Below are positions 11,617-24,500 of a stretch of 64,000 nt of DNA, in pieces. Made by a program: the position numbers and the translations under genes. Source of the stretch: Eudromia elegans (taxonomy: Eukaryota > Chordata > Aves > Tinamiformes > Tinamidae); assembly GCA_003342815.1 (NCBI GenBank), contig PTEX01000032.1, forward strand, positions 1,557,644 through 1,621,643, given 5' to 3'. Position 1 is the stretch's first letter. Every line of letters begins with the position of its first letter. The notes beneath the pieces are model-generated. The model was not told the DNA's origin and did no database searches. It worked only from the letters and a program-made list of their open reading frames with translations.

Positions 11617-14600
11617 CTTCTCTCTTCTCACCACTAGTGGGAACTACTGTATTCCCTCACAGTAAAACACAGCCATATAAACATCACGACTAAGAATAGC
11701 TCTGGTGTAGTCTAAAGGACACTGCTATCCGTACCAAAGGTTAATGAACTTTAAACATTTTTCCTTTTCATCACTGCTCAAGAAAAATCACTTTCCTTCC
11801 CATACTAAGGCCAGGCCAAACAAGGCCGAGCCTCGGCTTGTCCATAGCTTGGAGCAGCCCGTATGAAAGCTCAGCAAGGCGGCAGCGGCCACGCCGGGAG
11901 GAGCGGAGGGGCTCCGCACCCCGAAGGCCCCGTGGGGACCTCCGCTCGCTGCAGGGTGCTCGTGCCCGGGGCACTCTCATCCACCTGCAGACCCACAGCC
12001 CACGCAGCCTCTGCAGCCTTTTACACGAGACACACGAGTGCAGTAAATAAGCACGGAGGCGAACGCCCCGGGGCAGCGCCGTTGATAAACTCCAGCCCAG
12101 GCCTCCCTTGCACATCCAGTAACCACCGTGCGGCTTCACTTAAACGAGAATGAAGAAATTTATGGCCCCTAATTCCTCCAAATCCTCATTAACAAACAGT
12201 CCAAAAAGATTTTAAAAGCAAGACTTCACGAGGATCAGAGTTAGAGCTTTAATCACTCTTTGGCAAATATGTAAAAATCCTTCTAATCTTTAATAAAGAG
12301 CAGTCGTTGTTTTTTAGAGCTATGTGAAAACACTAAACTCATTTATCATTATTAAACTTTCCCATCTGCTCTCACAGTGTAACTCTGAAGAATATCACAT
12401 GAAGAAATGTACATGTTAAATTGTATTGACTTAAGCCCAGAGCTATTGGAGATGTACAATTTATTTCAGTGAGGGCACGAAGGGGACTGCAGGCTGCTAG
12501 ACAGAGTCATTTGTCCACTGCTGAAAAGACAGTTATCTGCACCAAAATGGCTCTTGGAAAGGCACATTTGCTTTATAAGAAATAAGCTGCCAGGTGAGAC
12601 CATTCAGCATTATGTTACAGACCCAGACAATAAAACTAAGCCATGAATTTCAATAGTTAACAGATGGACTAATTAGAGACTGAATTCTTTGTGGTTCTAC
12701 CAGATAACCAGGTCACAGCAAGGTTACTGGGAGAGAGCCACTCAGCTCTGCACATTTCAGCAGATATTTGCAGAGTAGGTGAAAAACTCTACTTCCTAAA
12801 TGAAAGCTTTAACAGCCGTGGAAGAACGGAAATGCACCTAATTAAAAATGCATACAGTAGCTGCATTTAAAAAGTTTCTTCCATTTCAAAAGGCATTACG
12901 GATTTGACAAATAACTCCCTCCGCTTCAACGGGGAAGCCGGCCGAATCCAGTCATTATGTGTCTTAAAAGAGAAGGATTACGGGAACACGCCACAGCACC
13001 GCGGAAGAAAAGGGTGGCTCCGGGTAGAAAATGCAGGGAGGGAACAGCCTGGTTTTGGCCACCTGAGTTTTTGAAAGCAAAAATAGCTAACCCTGAAGCA
13101 TTTAACAAGGCATCCCGGAGCAGGCGAGATGAGGAGGAAACGCTCGTGGTTCCTGGGCGCCCGGCCCGCGCACCCCGCGACTCTTCAGGGGCTGTCCGGT
13201 TTGGGTGGCCCTTAGCTCTGAAGCCCCTAAGTTCCTAGGCACAAACCTGCTGGAAACACTACGGGTTAAGCAATGTAAACACTGGTGCCATTGCAATGGA
13301 CACATGCAGAGAATCACAGCGTTTGTAGGAGGTTTGGACCCCTAAGGCAGCTGCTCGTGGCCTCCCTGTGTCTAACACCCTGTGCGGCTCCGTAGTGGAC
13401 CTTGATGCCACCTTCACACGGGGTCACTGCCTCCGCTGCCACAATTCATGGAGGTAACAACGATAACACTCTGCACGTGTTTGGCCAAGGCACACGAGCA
13501 AAGCCAACCAAGCCCAGGTTCAAGATCCGGCAGAATGATCACGGTACCCAGTGTGTGATGTCTGCAGCGCGCCACCATCTCCAGGGTTCAGCCGTTACGC
13601 ACTTTCCTCGCCTTCAGCAAGACTCTCCGTTTGTTCTTTTGGAAGATTTCTTCCTTTTTCTCGCCTCTGCTCACAGTTCAGAGATGCTCTTTAAGATAAA
13701 ATGGATCCTTTCGGTTCAAAACTGCGGCTGAGCATTTTGTTGTTTGCTTGTTTGTTTTAACACAACATATGAACACGAATAAAACAAACTGTGCAGCTCA
13801 GTGGATCTTTTTCTTGCCCATCTTTCACCCATTTACTTGATATACAACCGTGTGAAATCCTACCAGACTCGGGTTTCTAAGCTTATCTTGGGGGCTCTGA
13901 GTCAGGAAAGAGCTTTGTTTGAAGACTGTAAGTGATCCACGGCTATACAGTTTTGTTTAAAATAATAATCATAAAAGTTCTTTTAAGTTTTGCTTTCTCT
14001 CTTCATACAGCATTCACGTTCTGACGTGTGTAGATCTGCAGAGTTGGGTGTTGGGTGAAAGACTATATTCCATATAGGCAAGATCCAAATTGAATCCTCT
14101 GCAAAGAACAAAATATTTCTATTTGGTTTGTACAGCTGTCATGATTCTCCAACCCTTGACACCGCCCTCTCGTTCTCATGGAGGGCAGCTCGCCTATAAA
14201 TTTAATGAGATAATCTAAAACTGCATTTATCTCACCCAATTTCAGCTCGTAGTCCTTCTCCCTGTCTCTACAAGGTTGCACTAGCTGTGATGACAAACTA
14301 CAGCATCTCGCATCTATAAAGCAGTTTGACTCAAGTAATCCTTGTGTTATATCAAGGCACGCTCTCTAACTGAAGCGTCGATGAGATTCAGAGGGAGAAG
14401 GGTTAGCTCAGCACCCAGGAGGAGCTGCTGGGGAGAACTGCCCTGGCTGGATGCTGAATTTGTGTATCAGAGAGAGGGAAGAAAAGATTTGATCAGAAAA
14501 TAGTGAAGATTTTGCATTAACAAAGTGAAAGTCAGCAAATTTGTAGCTCATGAGATTTGCTGAACTGCAGCAAAGTGGGCTGGATCACAGGAGCCTGTGA

Positions 14601-15091
14601 ATCAAGGGATGTTTTAAAGTTAATGTTTCCAGGAATTTCCTTCTCCTTTTTATGCAAAGGTTCAACTTGCAGAGGCAGATGCCCAAGTCTGGTTAACTTT
14701 CAATAGGAGTTGGCCGCCTAAGTGCTTCTGAGAGCCCCTCTGCATGAAATCCTGACCACATGCAAACCCTGCACGTATGTGCTCCTGATCCCACGCAAGG
14801 GCGCAAACAAAGCGCGCTCCGGCACCAAGTATCACATCACTTTTTCAGTCTCGCCCTTCTCACGGGTTTACTCTTTCCTGACAGATGCAACTACCCAAAC
14901 ACCGAAAACGGCTCTATCACCTCATCTACCCACTCAGGTGCCCCACATCGCCACAACGTACAGAACAAAATCGAGTGAGAAGGAGCAAGCTAAAATAGGG
15001 CATAGAAAGTAAGCGGTGATCAGGTAGCTCTCATGATGAAGTTTTTAAAACCACGATTCTGACATGTTAAAAAAAGAAAAATACATTAAGC

Positions 15092-15100
15092 TGACCTTGA
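15092..15100 (-). promoter_or_regulatory. NR5A1/ERR-type site in the large intron
   Basis: The plus strand reads tgaccttga, so the minus strand has TCAAGGTCA, the extended half-site bound by monomeric NR5A1 (SF-1), NR5A2 and ERR receptors. MAMLD1 is reported to be regulated by SF-1 in mammals. A nine-base match is expected by chance now and then in 23 kb, so function is only suggested. Confidence 0.3.
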
Positions 15101-16429
15101 GCATAGGGGATAAGCAGGCATTCCATCTTTTTTTTAATGGAAATTAATACATCCAAAGCTGAATTGCAGTAACCAAGTCAGTCTCCCCTTAAAAATCCCT
15201 TTTCTCCCCTTCCATTCCGATTGTATTTACAAACTGTAGATGCCTCATTTTTTTCTTGTGTCATTTCATTATTACAGAGTCGAGATCACTAGCCATCTGC
15301 AGCTTCATTTCATCAAGCTCTGATTTGTCCTTGGAGCAAGGTCATCCGGGACACGAACATAAAATGCTGCTTTCCTCAACTGACAGTTCTTTATGCCTTC
15401 CTGTAAATATTCCTCGCTAATTTTAAATCATTTTACCACTTCATACTCCCCCCCTTGCACTCACCGAAAAGGCTGCTCTACAAGCACATTAATAAGGATC
15501 TTGTCATTTAACTGCGGCATGACATATTAGAAGCAATTAATGGTGTTTATTTGCTGATAACGTAGGCATTTCAAACTCCAGCTCAAGAATCCCTGGTAGC
15601 TTCATGTGACTTTTGCATATTAGCTATGGGTCAGAAGCTGGGACCCCCCCATTCAGCATTAGCATACGCTTGGAGCGACGCGGTTTTCCATCGAGCAGAA
15701 AAAAACCTGCAGTCACTGCACAAAAATTACCAGCTGCTATATACCCTGTGGTGGGCGAGCGATCATAAAACATCACTAGGTGTATGCGGGTTCATTTGTT
15801 GAAATCAATACCCCCCGATTGGGAGTGATCTGCAGATGCCCTGCACAAAGTTCCAACCTAAAAACATATATAAAAAGATCATGGAATTTTTACTCGAATC
15901 AGATTTAACTTGTCATAAACTCTCGGGGACCTTCTCTGAAGGAGAGACTGCAGCTCTGGAGTGCGGGAAAAAACAAAGCAACACCAACAAGAAACATGGT
16001 AAATTAACGTGGGAGCCCTCGTTAGTGCCCCAGCGCAAGGGCAGCTCTAGGTGCACGGGATTTTCCTTGCAGGAACAAACGTTCCTGTTGACACGCAGCG
16101 TTGGGGTGGATCAGGGGTCTGTGAGGATGCCATTTGTTGGAAAGAGAGACAGAAAATGTCACCATTAGAGATGAACTCCCAAGCCACCCCTAAAGGAGAT
16201 GGTCTTGAAAGGTGGGTTCATTTCATGACTACTGCTCTCAGTGACAGGCTACAAGGCGGCCTTACGGACCAGTCCCAGCACCATTGAGCACAGCTTCTTC
16301 ATGTGACCGTGGACAAGTCACTCCAGCTCTCCTTGTCCTCTGAAGGAACGAAAGTTTCTCCTTGAGCAGGACGACGAGGGTCACTTTGCCAGGGAGCCTC
16401 CTCGAGGTTTTTTTTAAACGTGCCTCCAG

Positions 16430-16790
16430 CCTGCGACCTCAAAGACCTGCGCTCAGAGGGCACCGAGCGCCTCCAGCCGCGGACGGGTAGAAGGGGCTTT
16501 TTCCGGTTCACTCCCCATGCACGTCGCTGCCCTGTCCTCCTCTCCGCAGCTCGTCGCTGGCCCCGGGTCCGGCCGCAGCTGGTTGCATCTCAGCTCCAAC
16601 CTCCACCAAGCTGTAATGGTGCCCCGGGGCCCCTGCGCGGCTGCCCAGCTCAGCGGAGCGCGGCGCGTCCCGCCCGGGCCCCGGCTCCCGTGACTCACCC
16701 CGTGCGCGACGGATAACGGAGCGGCTGCAACGATGGGACAGGGCTGCACCTGGAGCGGCCCCGGTGCCCGCCCGGGAGGAGGGCTGCACA
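16430..16790. promoter_or_regulatory. CpG-dense pocket in the large intron
   Basis: GC-rich stretch with many CpG dinucleotides (for example gccgcggacgg, ctcgtcgctggccccgggtccggc). Both strands carry overlapping open frames, typical of such composition. It could be an alternative promoter or a regulatory element of MAMLD1. No TATA box or clear first exon was recognised. Confidence 0.35.
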
Positions 16791-17003
16791 TGGGACGAGT
16801 CCACCCTGTCGCCTGGCTGGTAAGGGAAAAGGGACAGGCTTGGTCTGAGAGAGGTAAAGGGGAGAATCCTACTGTTCTCCCAAACATCCCGCCTGATATT
16901 TTATTGGGAAATCTTTTACTGCTACAAGAACAGCCCTGCTTCACTCCTCATCCTCTCCTACATCTCCAGCCTCTGCCTCCTTCCTTCACCAGGGAATGTC
17001 CTT

Positions 17004-17012
17004 CCAAGGTCA
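17004..17012 (+). promoter_or_regulatory. NR5A1/ERR-type site near an intragenic CpG pocket
   Basis: ccaaggtca fits YCAAGGYCA, the SF-1/ERR extended half-site. It lies between the CpG pockets at 16.4-16.8 and 17.7-18.1 kb, which makes it a slightly better candidate than an isolated match. Binding is inferred only. Confidence 0.3.
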
Positions 17013-17724
17013 AGGCAAGGAGATACTTCTGATCAATAATTTATCCAAGGAAAAAAAAAATCCGAGTGCCGAGACACAGTCTTAAGCCAACACATCACTG
17101 AAGTTTTTGTGGGATTTTGATGCCGATGTCATCTAAGAGAAGTCCAGGACTTCTCTTGAGCACACAAATGTTCACGTGCCTTTGAACACTCGGCCCATTG
17201 CTCTTCTGCTGTAAGGGTGGAGGGAAGCAAGAGAAGTCCAAGGGCTGGAGCCGGCCCGCGCGGGCTCCCCGTGGGCTCCGCGCGCTCCTTCCGCAGGGAC
17301 GCTGCGTGTCAACAGTTAACTTCCCTTTGTTCCCATCCAAATGATTAAGGTTAGCAGCTTGCCTGGTGACATCACCGCAGTTTAAACATGCTGGATGTGG
17401 TCCAGGGAGCCAAAGTTATTGCTGACCCCATGGTTACTGATCCGCTCTGCAAGTAGCTGATGTCTGCTCTCACTTTATGAATTATTTAATGGGTTAAAGA
17501 TTGGTTAGATCTTCTTTATGCAACCTACAGCTATACAGTGGGCAGGAGGACATAAACATGCATTAACAAGGTTAAAGTCATACACTGTAACTACACTGTC
17601 TGTTTGCAGCTTGCAGCTTTATTGACTTAATCACGCCGGCGCTGCAGCCAACAAATCATTAAATCCATTCCATTCTTTTGCTGGTTACCAGCCACAAGAA
17701 GGGAGGCAGGCAAACACGAAGGCA

Positions 17725-18125
17725 ACCTCGCGAGGGGGCGGGGAGCGGGGCCGCGGGAGCAGCGGGAGCACTACAGAGCCCGCCTGGCCTGTCACCGCCA
17801 GCACAAAGACGCCAAATCTGCCTTCACGGCCCAGGCGGCTTCGTGGTTTAAAGTGACACGCTCATTTGTTCCTGTTTTGCAATGATTACAGGCGAGGAGG
17901 AGGAGGGTGGGCGGGGGAGAGGAATGGGGAGGGAGCGGCGCTGCTGCACGTCGTGGTCCCGGCGCGCGCGGCGCCGAGCGGGGAGCTGCGGGCGCTGCTG
18001 CAGGGCCGAGCGCAGGCACAACCAGGAGACCAACAGGAAAGAGAGCGGACGCGGAGCGCTGAAACCAGCCCTGCGACCGCCCCCGGGAGCCGCTCCGAGC
18101 TCTGCGGGGAGCGTCAGCTGCTTCA
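17725..18125. promoter_or_regulatory. CpG island-like segment in the large intron
   Basis: Two CpG-dense blocks (17725-17760 and 17945-18110) separated by ordinary sequence. Motifs such as ggggcgggg (GC box, SP1 type) and ggcgcgcgcggcgcc are seen. This is the best intragenic promoter candidate by composition, but direction and transcript are unknown. Confidence 0.4.
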
Positions 18126-21100
18126 CACCGAAGCGACAGCTCCCAGCCCTCCAACTTTCGGACACGTGCTTTGATTTCTGACGCGGTACCTACTGCAAAG
18201 CTTTCACGTTCACGGTTAGTGCCCCCAACACGAGCGCCCCGCTCGTCCACACCACTTAAACTGAGGTGATGCCCTGAAGTCAGCAAAGGTGCCAAAAGGC
18301 TCTTTCTAAGTGGCTAATCTGAGACACTCAGGTTTGAAAATGGAGCTGTCGACTGACTGGTTTTGAACCCACAAGATCCTTATTTGTCTCTGCTGTCTTC
18401 CGTATTCCTTTCTTGATGGAAATTGTCTTCTCTGTCGCCATAAAATACAAGTGTCTTGTTCTGAGCTGGGAGAACCTCACCCCCAGGACCGCTCCTCTGT
18501 GCTGTGAGCAGGCTGCAGAGGGAGAGTTCAGCGTGAGCTCGCAGAAACCTTCACAAGAGCAGGGTGCTTGGCTTCTTGTAGAGAGGCCAGACACATCCTG
18601 TTTGTGAACTTTCTTCCACTGAGAGAACATGAAGTGAATTCATTTTTCTGGGAACGACTCGGCTTCACGAGAAGAGGATCTTGGCCCTTTTCTCTTTAAT
18701 ATAGGAAGAAGGAAGAGCTCCCTTCACCTTCTGGGCACAAGCTGGTTAGAGCTCCCTATAAGAATACCTCAGATTTTGGCGTCCTACCAGTGCAGGAGTT
18801 TGGCAGATGCGTTTGCACCTTGTCCTGAGCCATAGCACTGCAGATGTTTTTGAGCACAGTCATTACTTGGCTTTAACAGTTGTTTTCTTTAGACCCAAAC
18901 AAGCCTTCTTACAGTTTGAGTTGCAACCTTGCCTGCTTTTGTTTACCAGTCTCCAGATCCCTATCACCCAGAGACGTCTACGGGGTCCATAGATCACAAA
19001 TAAACATCTCATTATTCCATCCTGGAGCCAACTGGTACAAGTTTCCTTTTGAAAAGAGCAGCCCAAGGGGAGTCTGTCACCCACGCTCTTGCTCACGGTG
19101 CTTAGGTGGACATGGGCCACAGCAGTGGGTGGCTGTCAAAGATCCTTCTTTCCACCACAACAGTTGAAAAGCAGGATAGAAAGGAAATCATTTTCCATGG
19201 TAAAAGAAGCCAACTAAATTAGGTGCATCCTGGCTGCACTGCCGCAAACCAGCGGCTCGGAGCTGACCTGGGACACCAAGGGAAGGAGGACCCTGAGGTC
19301 CCGCCACCCCAGGCACTGTCCCACAAGCTGCTTCAGAGCACAGTGACACCGTGTTAAGGTGTAGGAACGGCACTCCTGGGCTGGGAGTAACGCACCCATC
19401 AAGCTATTTATAACCCCCGATTCCAGTGGCTTAAAATAGCACTGCTTTTCTTTTACATTTTTAGGCAGATTCATTCAAATTGTGTATTTAAGGCTTGGCA
19501 ATAAGCACATTCCTGCCAGGCTTGGAAATGAAAGCGCTCCCCCTCTTCCTGCTGAAAGCACGCTGAATTCCCTCTCCTTTTCTTCTTGGTGGATGTGAGG
19601 AGGATTCCCAGGTCTATTCCCACCTATTTTTTAACCTAGGGCAGATGCTTCCAAATATACAAGCAAGGGATGTGCAGCACTCACGTGCAAACGCTGGAAT
19701 GCAGCAGAGTGGAAGAGATGGGAAGAGGAGGAGAGGTGGAAGACCCAGAACGCCGTATGTGGCCTCACATGCACCACTTTAACACACAGACACCGCGGTC
19801 TCTGAAAAAGGTAGTGTGTCCTACAAGAAAGAAACCCCTGCTGTTTGTTTGCATTTCTTTTTTAAAACCAAATGCCCATATTCAGATGTAGAGAAGCAGA
19901 CCACGGCTGCGCTCCTGACGCGAGGGCTCCCTGGCCTCAGCGCAGGTTTGGCTGCTTGTTCCCTGCTCCCTGGTGCCAGGTACCTCCACTAGCATTTCTT
20001 AACCACCGCGGCACCCCTGTGCTCTTTGAAAAACAACTGTAAAATATTCAGGGCAAGAGCAAAATTCTTTGCACAGCCAAAGCTCTAACAGGCAGCCTGA
20101 GTGTCAAATGGCAAATTGTTAAGTGCTTTGTTTAGTTGCAGAGTTATTTATAACCTGGAACTTGTTATTAACATAGGACAAAACAGAACCTACTGTTACC
20201 CGTAATTAAAAGCACTATTTTGGGTCTGCAAAAGCTCATGAATGGCCCCAGCCAGACCAGTCCTCCTCCTGCAGAGAAGCCTGGCATGGGAAGAGGCCCC
20301 ATCCTAATGTCCTGCAGTGAAGAGCTCCAGAGAGATCCATCCCAACACATGAAAGTAGGACTGTCCTCACCACAATTTCTGCCCTTAGCCTGCCCCTCTC
20401 GCACTGCCCCTCTTGCCCTGGCTTAAAGCGGGGGTGTCTTGGGGTACAGTCCTGCAGGAGTGTGATCCCAGCTTCCCATATGAGCACCTCCTTTCTCACA
20501 AAGGGGCACGCGGAGAGGGCACATCCTGGATTTGGCCTGGAGTTGCATAACCCTCCCTGTTAAATTCAGGATTAACAGGTTATATTTTCATTTGTGAGAT
20601 TCTTATCTGCCCTGAGAAAGGTTTCCGATTTCACCAGCACTAATCAGGCCGCCACAATGGATTTCCGGCCTCAGAAACGAGGCTCGGGAGCCTCTGTAGC
20701 TCGTGGAGCCGGTTCTAATTCCAATCTAACTGGCAGAGCTATTGTAGGCTGTGTGTTGAATAGATTTAAAAAATTGCCACTTATCTGCTTCTCTGCCTTC
20801 CTTCTAAATCCACTCCACGCAGCCACAGATCCCTGTGACCACCGAAGCAGCCAGGAGCTGCTCCATCTCCTTGTTGGCCATGAGCAACGAGCCCCGTTAC
20901 GGGCTTGTGCATTAAAAGAAACGCACCAAATCCCCACACCAGCGCCCACCTCAAGCTTTGATTTGTGACGGTATAGATATCATAAAAAATAAGCATCAAA
21001 TGTGTCTCGTAGGAGCAGAAGAGCAGAGCCGGACAGGGGCGTTCCGCAGTAGCCGTCGTCTCACCGGGGCATTTCACGTTCTAACGCTCTCACCAAGACA

Positions 21101-21384
21101 CGACACCCCAGCGGGGCAGACGCAGCTGAGAGTCAAGCACGAAACTGCCGATGCCATAATTATAACTGGGAGGCCAAACAGACTCCGGAGAGAGAATATC
21201 GTTGTGGACAGAGAGCGGAAAGGCCCACTGACAACTGGCTTTACCAGATGAGTAGATTAGACCCGGGTTATAGCCTTGTTCTCCTGCTGCCTCCGCCCCC
21301 GAGGACTGTGTGAGTCAGTGGATCCGCAGGAAAAATACACACTAAATTCTACAAGTGCGGGAATTAAAGAGACATCCACAGAGC

Positions 21385-21560
21385 TTGCCCCCGGCCCTGC
21401 ACGGCAGCTGCGGAGCTGGGGCAGCTCGACATTGCTGCGGGAGGAGAGCGGGCGGCTGGCGCGGGCCGGGGCGCCGGGAGCGGGGCCGCGCTGCGGGGGG
21501 CAGGCGAGCAGGGGGGCTGCAGCAGCCCCAGTGCCAGGACGGCGAGCAGAGCTTCAAACG
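21385..21560. promoter_or_regulatory. CpG-dense pocket in the large intron
   Basis: Short GC-rich block with repeated gcgggccggggcgccggg-like sequence and several CpGs. Open frames of about 90 codons on both strands are composition shadows. Possible regulatory element; nothing specific was recognised. Confidence 0.3.
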
Positions 21561-24500
21561 GCAGCGACAGCCACGAAAAAACCCCAAACTTGGGGTTTTT
21601 TTGCACCAACAAGCAATTCAGACTGTTCTGGTTTATGAGATCCACACAGGCCTGCCATGGGCGCTGGAGACTCCAGGGAGATCTCTCAGGTTCAGAAGGG
21701 CTTTTCTTGCTAACACGCAGGTCAAGAATATTTTGGTGCCGATGATCTTATACAGGCAGAAACATGAGGAGGTTAAACCAAATGAGCATTTCCACTGCTG
21801 GGCTGGGAGATCCGCGTACACGGGTGACAGCTCCAAGGAGGAAAAGCCCAAATGCCCCGTAACAAGAGGGATGTTGCCTCTTACCCCCCAGCTGCAGCCC
21901 TCCCACAGCAGTGCCCACATGGGTGAGCGGGCCCCACTAGCCCAGGCTCAGGCCCCTGCAGACAGTCCAAGCGTTTCCACGCTCCAAAGGCACGGGATGG
22001 CTTTAATCCCATATTTTTGCCAAATGCACCAGTCTATAATCCATGGCAGAGAGGATTCCTCCTAGCAGGTCTAAGGCAGCACTTGTTCTGATATTGATTT
22101 GGAAGATGGCAAAGGAAATCCCAGAGAGCGCAGTCACACTAAAACACTTCTTAGCAGAAGATGCAATGTGAAGACACCTAGGTAAACCGTAGCAAGTAAT
22201 TTCACATATTATACCGTGGCAAACTCCACAGGAGAAGCACACACAAGTCCCAAGCCCCTTTTGGATCTCACTGCATGCAGCAACTCCGATAAAGTCCACA
22301 GATCATTTTAAAATTAAAATTATGGACATATGTATGCCACCTACGCAGGAAAAAGCCCAGCCCCTGAACTGCGCATGAAAAGGATTTCTGTTTCTCTCTT
22401 CCATGCCAGTAGTTTTCCACAAAAAAATAAAAGATCTTATTAAATTGTCATATTTTATTTAAAAAGAAAAAAGGCAATAACAAAGATGGTAGGGGACTTA
22501 GACAAAGTCCCAAACTATGAGAAAACACTGATACATCTGGTAGAACTTCTGCAGCTAAGGAAAGATTTACTCACATTTCAGGGCATCACACAGTCTATGG
22601 TGATGTTATCAGTATTTTCTGTTCTTTTGACCTTAAGTACTCATAAGCCATTAAAAACATAATATTTTCTGATAATAGAATGCCATTCACATTTCAGGAA
22701 CAGTAATTCACTTTAATGAGATAAGAACCTACACATCAAATTAATCTATCTCCGTTAGAGAAATATTTAGCACACTTTTGGGAACTGCATAATCACAAAT
22801 AATCACACCAAGGGTCCCGTGCTCTGTTCCTGGAGAACTCAGAGCTCCTGGTTACGTCGATAGGAATTTGCGATGTGCAAGGATTGCACAAGCAGATGCT
22901 AATCTGCATCCAGCTCCATGGCTATGGACAGACTGCATTTTTGCTTTAAGCAAACAAGAACCAACAAGACCTATAATGACAGAAAACAGCGCAAGTTTCT
23001 AACCGCACATATAAAAAGGCATTAAACCCCACTGTATTCCTTAACTGAGTCATTACGTCGTAAATAAGAGCTTTACAAGAAACTCTGCATTGTTTACAAA
23101 TTTCCCCCATACATTTTTTCTTTAATCCCTTCCATCCTACTCGCAACACATGCACCAACCTAAGCGGGGCACGAGACAGAAACCTGCTGCTTGAGTTCAG
23201 AAAGGCCCAATCCTCTCGGCCTGCTTTGGGCACCTCCAGGCAAGAGATTTTGCACTTTTTCTGCAGCCGAATAACCCCTGAGGCCCAAAGCCGAGCGCTC
23301 CCGTGCACCGGCCCCCGGCCCGGCCAAGGACGAGAAATGCAGCAGGAATAGCCTAATTCCAGCTCTAAATGAGCTCAGCGGGGAAGCTAAACAGCCAAGT
23401 CAATTGCCAGAATCTGCACTTTTCAACCTCGTTCTGCTCCTTTGATCAGGATGAATTCTGAGCTGCAGCGATTAATGGACTAATAGAGGAAGTCACAGGA
23501 CATCTCTTGGGAGAAGAGGGGGAAAGAAAAAAAACTATCTCAGCCTTGTTTTGCATGTCTCCTGCTAAACAGCGCCCTTCCATACAGAAAACTAAAATAC
23601 TACTGCTGAAAACATGCTGATTTAGCTGAAAAAGCAGAGATGCAGAGAATAAAAAATAATGAATGTATGCTCCTCCATTCATTCTTTAAGCACCCTCTTT
23701 GAAGAGATGGTAAAAGAAAACAGACTATCCAAATACAAGTGCCTCGTTAAACTGCCCTGCAACCCAGCAGAGTGGCAGCCAGTACTTGGTAATGCCAGAG
23801 AGCAAAGGAAATATTAAACACGTTTATTATGCACGGAGAAGCTTCCCCATAGCCTGCAGGCTTTAAGTACTCACACAAAGTGATTTGTTTACGGCGGGGG
23901 CACTTCTCTTGGCCCGGGATTGAATGTCCTGATCTTTTGGGAAGGGGAGGAAGGGCATTAACATTAGCAGGCTGCAGTTGTTAAAGAAAAAAAAGTTTGG
24001 AAAAAAAGACTTTCTTAAGATTTTTTTTTTTTTTTGTTCATTTGCCTTTGTCACTGCTGTGCCCGAGATAGGAGGCGGCTGCTCTTCTGCTTGCAAGGGG
24101 CAATTTTTGCCTCTGCCATCCACCACTGCACAAATCAAACCTCCGAGGGTGCAATTAATCGTGGGGTGATTAAAATAAAACTCACTCAAAGTTTGAATTA
24201 TTTACAAAATGCTGGTGCTAACACCCAGAGAAAAACCCAGCAAAGCCAAAAATCATTGGGATGTGAACTACAGCTGCGATACAAACAGTGCACGAAAGCT
24301 TCCAACTCTTAATTTTTTTCCTTTTTAAAATTTTTTTAATTTTTTTTTTTTTGGTAGATTTAATATGCCATTGCCAGCGATTAGTCTGCCCTTTGCTGCT
24401 TCGTTTCCCTCCACCTCTGGTCTTTCTTGAGCACACAAAGACATACGTATGTGATTCACTGGGCTCTGACAAATAATCCCTCAGCAGTCCTGGAATGACC

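Noticed and set aside
13309-13400. CR1-like phrase (agaatcacagcgtttgtagg)
   Set aside because: Only a short, weak similarity to the CR1 3' end; not enough to call a mobile element.
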